Shown piece after piece: positions 34,501 to 46,400 of a DNA stretch of 64,000 bases (positions are counted from its first letter, which is position 1; every line of letters starts with the position of its first letter). Where the stretch lies: positions 2,356,001 through 2,420,000 of the forward strand of contig JBLDXI010000054.1 in NCBI GenBank assembly GCA_047495785.1, in the 5' to 3' direction. Both the position numbers and the translations under genes were made by a program. This stretch comes from Lepidodermella squamata. Taxonomy: Eukaryota > Gastrotricha. The notes beneath the pieces are model-generated. The model had not been told where the DNA came from and did no database searches. It worked only from the letters and a program-made list of their open reading frames with translations.

Positions 34501-37384
34501 TTGCTTTGAACCAGTTACAAAAAGCCGGACATCCGATTTTCGTCATTCGAAGTGCCTTCTTGATGATTCACAGTCCTAGGGATATGATGCGATGCCTTCC
34601 TGCGCGGGTGGAAAAACCTGGGGAAAATGGACGTTTTAGATTATATAATCGAAGAAATCCACCCTAAAAGTTAGCCACTCATCTTATTTTCCCTGTCGAA
34701 CATGCAGTTTTGGCCCTTGATAATGTAGTGTATTATGGATTGTTGATTTTATCGGTAGGACTGGTAATATTGGCATCTATTTTGTATATTTCAGCCCATA
34801 CATTCCTTGCCTATTCAGGTCTTTAAAAATCGAAATTTAGCCGAGTTTTTTTTATGACTAAGAATAATGCGGAATTTAATTTATTGGCTTTCTCGGATTC
34901 TTTACGCACGCATTTGATTTGATAAGTGGCTCACAATCTAGTTTTTCTTGATATCAATAGCTAAATCCGGCCTATTCAAGTGCGTCTCAAATATCAATCA
35001 AATACCATCAATGTAATACTACACTTTTGAGGTTGAATTTGCAATTGCGAAAAATACTAAGTTTGCTATTATCAAAGCAGAGTTTCAAAAAAAATTAAGA
35101 AGGATTTATATGAAATGAATTTAAAATTATTTTTCTTTTGCAGCAAGTTGCGGTTGTTCAACCAGAAATTATCGGCCAACCGTCCAGTTTGGCGAAATTC
35201 GCGCCTGGAGACCAGTCCCGCGGCGATAGCAATGGCCGGCGGCCGTTCACTGTGATATCATCGCCTCCCCACGACGCGCCCGCTTCCTCCGAACAAGCCA
35301 CCCTGCTCTTCTCGACCAAATGCTTCTGCGGGAAAATGTTCAGCAAGTCGAAAGTCGCGCTGTTGCCGCCGAAAATCGGCCCGGGCGACGTGCTGGCCGT
35401 GCTCAAAGAGGCGCTCGCCTACCTGCTCAACACCGCCTACCGGCCGTCGCAAGTTCTCAAAATCCTGCACGTGAAAACCGCGAAATTCTGCAAACGCGAA
35501 TCTAGCGGCTACTCGGCTCAACAACTGAAAACCCGGTCCGGGTCGAAAATGTATAAAGCAACCACGGTTCTGTGCACAAACCGGGCGAATCTGCCCGGGT
35601 ATCTACGCAAAATCGCGCACACCCTCGGCTTCTGCCCGGGCCTGCTCTACGCGTCCTACCCGTCCGGCGAGAAACAGGTCGAGCGGCCGGGTTGTACGAC
35701 TATGTGCCGGAAAATTGTCGCGAAACCGATCACGACGAGGCGGGCAGCGGCGGCGGCTGCTGCCTCGGCCGCGGCGCCGTCGTCGACGAACCACGACCGG
35801 CCGTCGAAGATGCTCTCAGTCGTTGTTCCGAGTATTTTGGCGCCGGATTCGCGGCGTAATGCTCACCATGATAGCAGCGGGGCGCCGTCGTCTGGCGCGA
35901 CGTCCGAGTCGCGGTCGCCTCGATCGGCCTCGCCTGCGACTATGGAGCAGCTGGTCGGCAATTTGCCGCTGTCTACGAATCCGTTGAGGTGGAGCGTGGA
36001 CGATGTGTCGCGGTTCATGCAGTACCACGAATGCGGGGATGTTGCGCAGTCACTCGCTGATCAGGTAAACTGACATTCCGATTCTAATTGACGGAAATTG
36101 AATCATCTAATTAAATTTGGCTGAAAATTCCGTACAGTGTATCTCATAATCAACTTAGCTATGGACAATACACGGAACTCTATCAAAAAGTTCAGAATAA
36201 AGTGAATATAATGTCCGATGCAGGGGGTTTAAGTGCCTAAATTTTGGAAAATTTATTTAGTCAATTTAATTCTTACACTAGGTCTAAACACATTAAAAAG
36301 TTTAATTAAAGAAAAGGCTAGAATTTTGAGTTATTCGTATCCGAATGTAGGATGTATTCAGTATTCATTAATCTAGACGTCAAGCTTTTAAAATTTGAAA
36401 CATTTTAAGGTGGATACATTTTTGCAGAATTCTCGCCACTAGATTTTTTCTTCGATTTTTGCGATTCTGGAAAACATCGTTAATTTTTCTAAATTTGGCT
36501 AGAAAATCGGCTGTGTAAACTAGTTATAGACAATGCGAAGAGTACCTATTGCGTGATGGTCAGTGCTCGCTAGTTACAGGTATCAAATTCAATTAGCCTA
36601 TTGCTGACGCATTTTAAGGATGACATGTTCCAAGTCCTTACTTTTCCCTTATCCTTGTCAACCCTAATACGCGTGCATCCTTCCTGCATTCTAGTTCTTA
36701 TTAATTAGCATGATCGCATTTTTCGCGAAAATTAAGACAAAATCTTATTCAGATCGAGTGACATTTGAAATCTGTATCCCACACGCCTTTGACGTCAAGG
36801 CATGACACTTAGTCTAGAGGTGATGAGTCATTTGGATAATTCAATAAAAATCATGACGTGATTCGGGTCATCAGAAAAAAATCGCATCTTACTGGCATTC
36901 CTATCCTTTTAGATGTGCAAATTTAGAAATTCGTAGCGATTTTATTGCGCCTCAGCCGCCTTAATATCTAGCTCATTTTTGAAGTAGCATAAGCTGTCTC
37001 ATTCATGGGAAATTTAGTTACGAGTTATATCGATCACGCGCGCTTATCAATTTGTCCACCTTAATTATCCTGATTTACCTTGATGTTTGATTCAATTAGG
37101 AAATCGACGGTCCTAGCCTGCTGCTGTTGAATCTAGCGGTAATTCAGGACTACCTGCCGCTGCGAATGGGCCCGGCTCTCAAATTGTGCCGTCTTCTCGA
37201 GCGGCTTCACATCGCCTTCCGGCAACAACTCGATCTCGCTCGCGACTACTTCCTAACGTCATCGTCGAACGGCCTCATCATCCCGCACGATGCCGACCTG
37301 TTCGGCCTTGCTGACATGGACGAGTCGAATAATAACAATAACAACAACGACGCGAGTCGTGGTGAAAATGGCATGGAAGTTTGA
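31509..37384 (+). CDS. SFMBT: SFMBT: four-MBT-repeat Polycomb protein (PhoRC subunit)
   Basis: Exons: 31509-32054, 32116-32359, 32417-33987, 35144-36064, 37100-37384; 1188 residues, phases consistent. The long Ser/Pro/Asn-rich N-terminus carries PLDLTKK (159-165) and PLDFS (192-196), both resembling CtBP-docking PxDLS motifs. Four MBT repeats fill about 345-760, starting FHWYTYTN and ending LLPVGFAEMS; such repeats bind mono- and dimethyl-lysine. A SLED domain follows (about 845-965, CFCGKMF...LLNTAYRPSQVL), with an Ala/Ser-rich linker. A C-terminal SAM domain (about 1066-1140, LRWSVDDVSRF...EIDGPSLLLLNL...LGPA-type MGPALKLC) is split by the last intron. Four MBTs plus SLED plus SAM is the SFMBT order; Scm has only two MBTs. 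Known role: with YY1/PHO it tethers Polycomb complexes to DNA. Confidence 0.93.
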
Positions 37385-38491
37385 TTCATAAACGTGGCCT
37401 CCTTAAAATTTCTTAGCTGTAGCTAGAAAGTGAAATTTTGTTCCAATTTTTCTGCAATTTTTACAAAAAATCGTCTCGTGTTATCTTCATCTCCCCTTGA
37501 CACCAAGCATACACTCGGTCACATTGCAAAAAAATCATCCGCTCTTTCGACTTGATGTTTCATTCTTGTATCACTCTTTGCTGGCGTGCTGATCGAGTAC
37601 GGTGTCACTCTATTTGAATTTCCGCGCCCTTCGAATTCGTGCCAGTTGGTTGCCATTTGCGTAAAAATCTGCGTATTTTTTAGCCCACAAGCGTCTATGA
37701 GAATAAGGGCCGAATTCGTGAATATCCGGGCTTTTCTACATTTGTACATAAAAGTATATAGATGAACGTATTATATTCGAGAAATTATCTATATATAAAT
37801 AAATATATATAGAGAAGCATCTTAACAAATACTTGGTAAAAAATGACTTTATCCTATACAAATTTATTATATGTCTGTTAAAATTTATGGTTTATGGGCT
37901 GTCTGTTCCTACTAATTTGCTCTACTTATTAACCGTGAGATGATGGAAACAAAAAAATCGCTGCTTTAATTACCTGATGTTGAGGAAACATGCAAACAAA
38001 GTGATGATTGATTTCTGAAAAAATATTCCCTGTTTTTTTCTTTTCTTCTTCTCTTCTCGTAATCGCCTGCTACAGGCGTTTTATATATATTTTAATGCTT
38101 TCCGGCTGCGTTGGTTCCGCGTCGCAAAATTCATCGGTTTTTAACCGGACTAAAATAGAGCTTGTGGGTGTTTTGTTGATGTTGTTTGTGTGCGTTATTT
38201 CTCGCTTTCTTTCTCTATCTCTCTCATCCTTTTTTCTGTCGTCACAATTGTTACTCGCAAAAAAAACTGATGATGATATTAGATATCAATTCCAGAAAAA
38301 AATAATATGTGGAACTCAAAAATGTGGAAGATCCAAATGACTTCGACCATCAATTATTATAAAAAGAAGAAAATAATTATTAATTGAGATGTTAATTTTT
38401 TCTTATTTTTTAGGTTGTATTTTTAGTTGATTTTTTTTCAATTTTTATGCGCATTAATTGGTGCGTTTTGCATGCCATGTGCTAAGGCGGC
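37385..38491 (+). other. 3' region of SFMBT and spacer before RYBP
   Basis: AT-rich, with a CCTCCTTAA motif 14 bases after the SFMBT stop and AATAAATA near 37797 as a possible poly(A) signal. No gene is seen. Confidence 0.5.
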
Positions 38492-39839
38492 ATGTCGTCG
38501 ACGTCGCTGAGATCGTCGAAACGGCCGCGCCTGTCGGCCGAATCGTCGCCGGTCGGGTGGAACTGTGCGGCTTGCACGTTTCTCAATCCACTCAATGCTT
38601 TCAAGTGTCAAATGTGTGATAACCGCAAGGGTACATCGACTAGGTGAGTCCGAATCGAAAATTGAAAAATATCGTGAAAAAAATTATTTTCGATTTTTTT
38701 CTTCAGAATATCTAGCACGGTGGACAGTGGAGCTATTGAGATTCAACGTTCTATCCAGGAGCAAATCGAACGGACTACAAAACGGAGTCACCCAAACGGC
38801 CGGCGGTCTGATAGCGCTGCCGGGCATAGTGATTCTCATAGTCATTCAAATCGCCGTCAGGTTTGTGAAAAAATACATAAAAATGCTACTAAAATTTGAG
38901 AAAATCATATTTTTACGATTGGAAATTGGGGTTTTGGGGGATTCGCGAAATGTTGTTATTCCAGACCATTTGCCTTAAAATTAAACAATTTCGCCAGTAA
39001 GTCTTACCACGTCGGCATAGAGAAAAAAAATTTTTCTCTATGCACGTCGGGTTAATGCGATTATTCTAGCAAAAATTGTGAATATCTGACGGGATCTCTC
39101 ATCTCGAAAACCCCTAACAGGGAAGAATGAAAATTCTTTAAAAATATGAATTTTTAAGGCGGATTATTTTGTAATTAATTTAGACCCGTATTTTGTGAAA
39201 TTTTGTCATATTTCCTAATTTTTGTATGATTTTTCTAATTTTTATGAATTTATCTAGAACAATGCTAGAAATGATGACGACTCGGTGGATGAGTCGTGGC
39301 GGCTTCTCGGTGACACGTCCTCCTCGTCGCTTTCAGGCGCCTCGTCAGGCCCTTCCGAAAATCCAAAACCCGAAAATGGCAATCGGCTGAACCGCTCAAG
39401 ACGCCTATCGCCAACGCCTAGTCCCTCGCCTCAACCGCCGCCAGCGCCGCCTCAAAATAGCAGCAGTAACTCCGCGTCGAAACCGCAAACCTCGAGCGCG
39501 AAAAACGGGTCTTCGAAAAAGTCTTCGACAACACCGAAAAACGGGACTTCAGCGAAAAAACAGCCGCTGGCGGATGATGGCGAAAGTCACGTGCCGGCCT
39601 CGTCGGCATCTTCGTGCTGCAATTCTGTAATCTCAACGAGCGAACAACAAAAGCGAAAATCTAACGGTCACACAACGGCGGTGAAGATGAACGGCAAATC
39701 TTCGCTCACATCACCGCCGTCGAATTCGAGATCGGCGAAATGGCCGCAGTTGAAAAACGTGAAGCGCGAATCGGCGCGGGAAACCACTGTCACGGTCCGC
39801 GGCGTTACCGTAATTTTCACCGATTTCGACCCCGTGTAG
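38492..39839 (+). CDS. RYBP: RYBP/YAF2: RING1- and YY1-binding PRC1 subunit
   Basis: Exons: 38492-38643, 38707-38860, 39258-39839; 295 residues. Near the N-terminus is a RanBP2-type zinc finger, W23-N-C25-x2-C28-TFLNPLNAFKC39-x2-C42, then DNRKGTSTR, the exact RYBP/YAF2 arrangement; it binds ubiquitinated H2A and YY1. The middle is Ser/Pro/Lys-rich and disordered. The C-terminus, LKNVKRESARETTVTVRGVT followed by VIFTDF, matches the beta-hairpin by which RYBP holds RING1B. The family is about 230-290 residues, so length fits. Role: defines variant PRC1 that ubiquitinates H2A K119. It follows SFMBT by 1.1 kb on the same strand; both proteins work with YY1/PHO. Confidence 0.92.
39015..39043. repeat. 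Near-perfect 29-bp palindrome flanked by ACGTCG
   Basis: GCATAGAGAAAAA at 39015-39027 is exactly complementary to TTTTTCTCTATGC at 39031-39043, with a 3-base loop. ACGTCG occurs directly on both sides, like a target-site duplication. It lies in RYBP intron 2. Confidence 0.7.
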
Positions 39840-40709
39840 CCTCGCATATTTTCGTTTGCTATATATAGAAATATTTTATTCTCTTGTGTTTCGGGAAAAT
39901 TCAAAGTGCATGCCATTCTCCCTTTAAACTATCTGTGTTTAGTTCAAATAAATTTATGTCACGTGGCATAAAAAAATTTCAAGGCATGCACTTTGAATAT
40001 GCATTTGTTTGGCCACGACAAAAATCTTTTTGGTTCTCAGCATCGCTATCATAATGAAACTTTGTTATTTGTGTATAATATGTAATAGTTTAGCGACTTG
40101 TTGATAATTAATATTAAAATAATTACTGCATCGCTAAATTATCATTTTTTAATCCAATGATGCGGTTTGGTGTACCTCTTTTCGCTTTTTACCTTGTTAC
40201 TTTCGAGTTTGGCCATGATCGTTTTGTTTGTTATAAATAATAATATACTCTGTTTTACGTCGCGCGCCTTGTTAGATATGCAGTTATCTGTTATTATCCT
40301 GCGGGTAACAATCAGCAAAAAAATTGTTTCACCCAGTATTTCGTATTATTATTATTGTTATACTTATTCTTTTGTGTGCGTTTCATCATCATCATTTGCA
40401 GAAGAGATGTGGCAAAAAGCAAAAGCATTGTTGATATACTTACATAATACTTGTTTCATTTTTATTCATCGAAATCGTATGATTGAAAAACTCGGTTTCT
40501 TGTTAATATTATTATCATATAGCACTATGATGGAAAAAGGCAGCTGCAAAGCGCACACACACATCGGGGTTGTCCGTATATGGGCAAGATTTTTTATGAC
40601 TCGAAATAAATTAACTGAAGAATGAGAAAAATATTGTGATAGAAAAAAATTATGGCAAAGTTGAGGTAGCAATTTCGAACAAAATTGAAGAAAAATTAAG
40701 GTGGATTTT
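39840..40709. other. Convergent 3' region between RYBP and the acidic protein gene
   Basis: No supported gene. Frames here are AT-rich and lack domains. It holds the 3' UTRs of two convergent genes. Confidence 0.5.
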
Positions 40710-42921
40710 TCACTTTTTCTTTCCTTTTTTCGCAGCGGTCGGGCGATCATGAGCAGTTGCTAAACGAAAAAAAATCATGAAAAATTGAAAAAATTGAATG
40801 TAAGCCTACCTTTCTTTGGCTGACTGCTTGCGATGCTGCTAGTTCGCGAATCAGGGCGCGATTCAGCCGGAGGAACTGCGTGTTTTTCCGAGGTTTTCTT
40901 CGAAGCGTGTTTACCCGAAGCCGGTCTGTCTTTCCCGCTCGCTTCCACCTTCAAGTGATCTGTTTTCGTCGATTTTTTCGATACTTTTACCGAAATTGTA
41001 GGAGCCGCGTCGGTGACTGACGGCTGCGGGCTAGGCGCTGCTTCTTCCTGCGGCTGCGTATTTTCTATATCCCAATTATCCTTCGCCTCCTCCTGCACGA
41101 TGGTCGGGGGAGGAGCGGGCGGTTGCGGGGTAGTCTCCGCCTCTTCCTTCTCAACCACAAAAGTTTGCGAATTTGTCATTTTCGGGGCTTCTTCCTGAGG
41201 AGCTGCAGCTGGTTCTTCAACCGTAACAACCAGCTCCGGGGCGGGTTGGTAGATAGGCGGCGGCGCTTGCTCCTCCTGGAGCTCATTAGCCGGCTTAATT
41301 TCAACTTCTTGATCTTGCAGTAATTCCGCGATTAGGCCCTCATTTGAAACGTGAAGGCAGTGCAGGTCGTTTTCGTCGGGTGGCGGGGCGACCGGGTCGC
41401 AGGAGACGCGGCTCTGTTGCGGGGTGATCATGCCCGAAGCAACAGCCGAGTCTTGCTGCACTTCACTGCTCGGTGGCTGCTGTGCAGGCGCGGCTTCTTC
41501 GTTGACTTGCTGAGGTGCAGCTTCTTCGCTGATTTGCTGAGGCGCCGCGGCTGTTTCTTGTTCTTCTTCGGCTGCTGCTGCGGGCGCCTCTTCGTCGCGA
41601 AAGGGCTGCACGATCATGAGCAAATCTGCGCTAGGTTGTGGCGTTTCTTCTTCGACTTGCGGCGCTTCTTGAGCTGGCTCTGGCTGCGGCTCTTCTTCTG
41701 TGGGTTTTTCGATCTCAGAAACATCGGGCACTTCGCCTAAATAGCCGTGAAGCGCAGACTTGCAGCGTCTCGTCTTGCTTTTTAGCTCATTTTCCACTTG
41801 GTCAATAGTCAGCGAACTGTAAAAATTGAGGCAAGGATAACAAAATTTATTTAATAAGTTCATTTATCAGATTTTGAACTGGAAATATAAGGTTAGGTAA
41901 TCACACTTATATCAGAAAATTCTTTTGCTGGCTCACTTAAAAAATCAAGATTTTTGAATTTTGTAGATAATTTATTTAAAATTTTATAGTAACTTTTACG
42001 ATATTTTTTCCCTTTGATATTTTCGGTGTTCGGTTAATTTTTCAATAAATTTTAATTTATTCCTAATATTAAAATTTAAAATTTTATTTTTCAATTTTTA
42101 TCATCCTCTTAACTTCTTTATTTAGGATCTAAGTTATAGAGGGATGGTTATGATTTTTTCTTACCCAAGCAATCGTAGAATGCGATACTCGTCATTTTCG
42201 TGCAATTTCGCGATTTCTTGCTTGAGTAAGTTGAGCCTCGCCTTCAGCTGGGCTGGGTCTTCCTGAGCGTAGAGAAGCTTGAACCGCTTGATAGCTTCAA
42301 ACTCATCGATGTCCCCCAGTTTTTCCTGCAGAATTTGCTTCTCACTTCGCCCGCTTTTTCTTGAAATTTGACTGATAATCGAATGCAAAAGCGGATCCGC
42401 GACTTCCGGCGGGACATCCACGCTGATTTCAAGCGCGACCACCGGCTCTTCCAACGTAGTTTGCTGCGTTAGCTCACTTTCTATGCCAGTTGTCTCATCA
42501 CTGGCTGGGATTTCTTCCTTTGGCTCCTCTTCATCTTTCGCCGCTGCCTCCTCCTGCCCTTCCTCGCATGCTGGTGCCTCTTCTTCTTGTTCGGTTTTCG
42601 TAACCTCAACCTCGCCATCCACCTTGACGAAATCGCTGTCTTCATTCGTAGGCGCGACTTCTTCCTCGCTATTCTTCGGCCCATCTGCGTCTTCTTGCTC
42701 GTTTTCAGCTGCGGTGCTAGTCCCTGCAATATCAGCAGTGCTCTGCGAATTTGTCACCTCATTTAGTTGCGTTTGATCGTCAGTTTGCTCGTCCTGATTT
42801 TCCGGTTCTGTTATTGCCGTGACTAGTGTGTGAATTTTTCGGGCGAAATTTTAACATAATTTTTTCTATGCGTTGAAACAATGAACTTACCAGGTACTGG
42901 CTTGCCTTGGCCGCAGCCCAT
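40710..42921 (-). CDS. Acidic Ala/Pro/Glu-rich protein with N-myristoylation-type start
   Basis: Exons on the minus strand: 42921-42891, 42822-42165, 41816-40810, 40759-40710; 581 residues, all junctions GT-AG and in phase. The start MGCGQGKPVP fits an N-myristoylated Gly2 with a palmitoylatable Cys3. Two long Glu/Ala/Pro/Gln-rich blocks flank a short helical segment with heptad character (about residues 150-250, QISRKSGRSEKQILQEKLGD ... LKARLNLLKQEIAKL). The end is basic (TAAKKGKKK). The composition recalls membrane-tethered MARCKS/BASP1-type proteins, but that could be convergence and I see no firm homology. CTACTAG sits 3 bases before the ATG, a probable trans-splice or 5'-UTR acceptor. 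Divergent from ZAK by about 500 bp. Confidence 0.72.
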
Positions 42922-43417
42922 TTGCTAGTAGAAAAATCGAAAAATCAGGCGTTGGAAAAACGGTGAGAATGAGAATTTTTGGTGTTGGTCAGTGTTGTGA
43001 GTGACCTGCATGCGCTCGCGCGCCGCTTTTCGCTAATTAGGCGTGTCAATTATTTTTGTGTTATTTTGGCGTGGATACACCCGGCTTTTTCTGATTTGCA
43101 CCCGAGCTACACAGTCGCCGCTCTAATGAGCCACTAAGAACTATGAAGACAACAAAATCTCCCTAGTAACACACCAAGAATGAACGGAGAAAAAAGTTTA
43201 AGGTGGATTTTTTCTAATTTTTTTTTAAATTAATTATTTATTTAATTGATTTATTTGAATTTGAATTTAATATACTTTGCCAATTTTAGATCGTTAAGTT
43301 GATAATTATTGAATCAAGCGGTGATTGGATCGTCTTTTGGAACTTGCTACGGCCCGTCCGTAGCGTTACACTTCGTTGTATTTGTGTTTCTCCGTTTCTA
43401 TCTGGGCATTCCTAGCT

Positions 43418-46400
43418 ATGGAACATCAAGCCAATAATAACCATATATCGACTCGTTCAGCATCTCGTAACACCCTGCTCAATGGCGTGGCGACTCAGGA
43501 TATGAACCTAGGCGTTTCACCGCCTAAAGCGCTTCGAGCCGGCCCGAGACTGCCGAACGACGACACAAAATCACCGCCGCCGCCTCACTACATCGTCAAT
43601 TATTCGGTGAATTACGACGATTTAGAGTTCTACGAACACCTGGGCTCGGGCCGTTACGGTTCAGTGAGCAGGGCTTTGCTAAAAAGTCGAAATATCATTG
43701 TAGCCGTGAAGAAGGTTGAAAGTCTCGGCCAGGAGGTTCACATTCTCTCGCAGCTAAGTCATCGAAATATCGTGCGGTTCTACGGGGTTTACTCGAATGT
43801 CATGCAAACATCCATGTCTCGGCAACTCCAGTTCGGCATTATCACAGAATATTGCGATAACGGCTCGTTGTACGACCTACTCAAGCGTATCAGGCCGCAG
43901 TTGCGTAGCGATGACATCGACAGTGATAGCGGCGGGACTGAAAATGGGTTGAATTTCGCCAATATCGTGCAATGGGCGGCTGATATTGCGAGGGGTATGA
44001 ATTATTTGCACTCGGAAGCGCCCGTTCAAATCATCCATCGCGATTTGAAGTCGACAAATGTGCTGCTGTCACGTGATTGGATGTGTAAAATCTGTGATTT
44101 CGGCTCGAGCCGTGCGCGAAATCGAGATAACAGTATCATCTCGGTTGCGGGCACGCCGGCCTGGATGGCGCCTGAGTTGATACGCGGCGAGGCGAATTTT
44201 AGCAGTGGCTGTGATACGTGGTCGTTTGGCGTTGTGCTGTGGGAATTGTTGACGTGCGAGCAGCCGTTCAAGGGCCTTGATCAATTTCAAATCATGTTTG
44301 TGGTCGGCAGCCGTTCTGAACACCCTCCTATTCCCGTGAGTTATCAATAAATATTTCTCCAAAAATTTGATATTCAACGGTGTCGAATATCATGAGAAAA
44401 ATCGGAATTATTTAGGAATAGAAATATTCAAAAAATGTTAAGGTGGGCATTTTATTTTCGAAGTTTTGAAATATTTATTGCTAATTAAAAGTTTCAAATT
44501 TTCGATTGAAAATCAAAGATTAGGAAGGAATATTTTCATCCCAAAAATTATAACTTTTAAAATCGCTAAAATTTCGAATAATTTTGTTAAATCATGATTA
44601 AACCGTGCTCTCCAAGTGGATCAGGCCTTTTGCCGAAAATCACATAGAGTTTAATGGTAATTTATGCAAATTTTTTTATAATTGATCATAAAATTCTCAG
44701 AAAAGTTCAGAATATTTGGGGTAATCAATCATTTAAGATTTGGTTCCGCTTAAAATAGGACCTATAAATTAATTATTTTTACTCAATTTCCTTTGCATTT
44801 TCTCTTAAAAATATTTTTTATTTTTTCTTCAGGGTTCTTGTCCGCCTAGTTTTCAAGATTTGTTAATGCGTTGCTGGTCAAAAGATTCGTCCGCGCGGCC
44901 AATTTTCTCCGAAATCTTAGTCGAACTGGCTAGGATGTTATCCGATGACGAGCTGCCGTCAGAACTCGCTAATTTCACGTCGACAGCTGCACGTATCCAG
45001 TGGCTGGGCGAGGTCGAGACGGAACTGGCGCGTGTTAAACTGCTCGAGCAGAGTTTGGAAGAGCGGGAGCATGTTGTAGCTGAGCGAGAACGCAAGTTGG
45101 CCGAGGAGAAGAAAATGATTGCTGAACAACTGTCGAGACTGGCGCCGTCTTCAAGCCACGGCCACTTGTCCTCTGCAGCTTTTTCGCCCATCGATCGATT
45201 AGATGTAAGAAACTGAACATATTTTCTCAAAATGTAGAATAAATCCACCGAAGTTTTTTGTTTGAATTGAGGAAATTATCAAGAGTCTAATAATTCTGAT
45301 GAAATATCCGAGTTCTGAGTTTTCTGAGTTTTCCGAAGTTGGCAGCCGCCTGCGGGCGTCAATGTATGAAGATTAAACAAGAAATTCGAAATCGTTTTAT
45401 TAAAAAGGAAATACTGAATTAAGTGACACATTTATCATCGGAAACAATGCGAAAGTGACCTAATAATCAGTGTAAATTTTCGCAGACGTGAAGTTACACT
45501 TGTCGGCTATCCTTTCAAGTTAGTCGAAGAAAGCAGGCCGTCTAGAAAAGGAATGTTATGGCCAAATTGTCAAAGTTAAATTTTATTTCCATTCTTGCGG
45601 CGATTCCATTTCTTTACTCCTGTCTTGCCATCCCAGGTTTAGTATTCTGGTAGTTTCTTGTAGGTCAATTGGCGAGCGAAATCGTTAGTTCGGCAAAGTT
45701 TGAAAAATGCCGTTGAATTCGTGTCCTCAGGATTTTGTAGGTCTTCGATATTGCTACCTTCTTTGAAGGTTACTCTCTGAAAATGGATATAAACATGGCA
45801 AGTCGGCAGACAGTCGGATATTCGCCGAGCATATGGCGGCACGATCATGTCCCTTATAGACATATTTGTATAGGTATTTGACACTTCCGACGGTTCAAAG
45901 AGCGTCACAATTCCTATGACAGTTGTATTTTTTCGAAAGATAGGGATTACGCGAAACAACCCTTTTTTTTTATCAAGGCGAAGGGTTTGCTTGCTCACTG
46001 TTTTCTCGACACAGCGATCGTTGTCAGGGCGCTTGTATGGAGGGTAGCTGTTGAATCTTGAGAAGTCTTGGGAAAATTTTCGAACATTTACCATCAACCA
46101 TGCATGGACAACTCGGATGAACATGTCCACATGGTCCATTGAACATTCGGCGCGTCACAGTAGCATGTAATTCAGGATGACTTTCGGGATCGGGAATTTC
46201 AGCCGAGATAGTTTTATCGATATCTTCGGTGTTCTCAGTTTATCCGTTCAAAATGAGTTGAAGATGTGAGGGATGCCGCGCTTTTGAAATTCGATTACAT
46301 AAATGTAGCATATGACTTTTCCAAAAAATTTATACTTATTCAATGACGTCGAATATTATGAGAAAAATCGGAATTTTAGAAATATTCAAAAATCATTAAG

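Noticed and set aside
32820-36028. Many overlapping Arg/Pro-rich frames in SFMBT exons
   Set aside because: These are shadows of GC-rich coding exons in the wrong frame.
38008-38340. 110-codon hydrophobic frame between SFMBT and RYBP
   Set aside because: T-rich UTR sequence gives Phe/Leu-rich frames, and no conserved feature is present.
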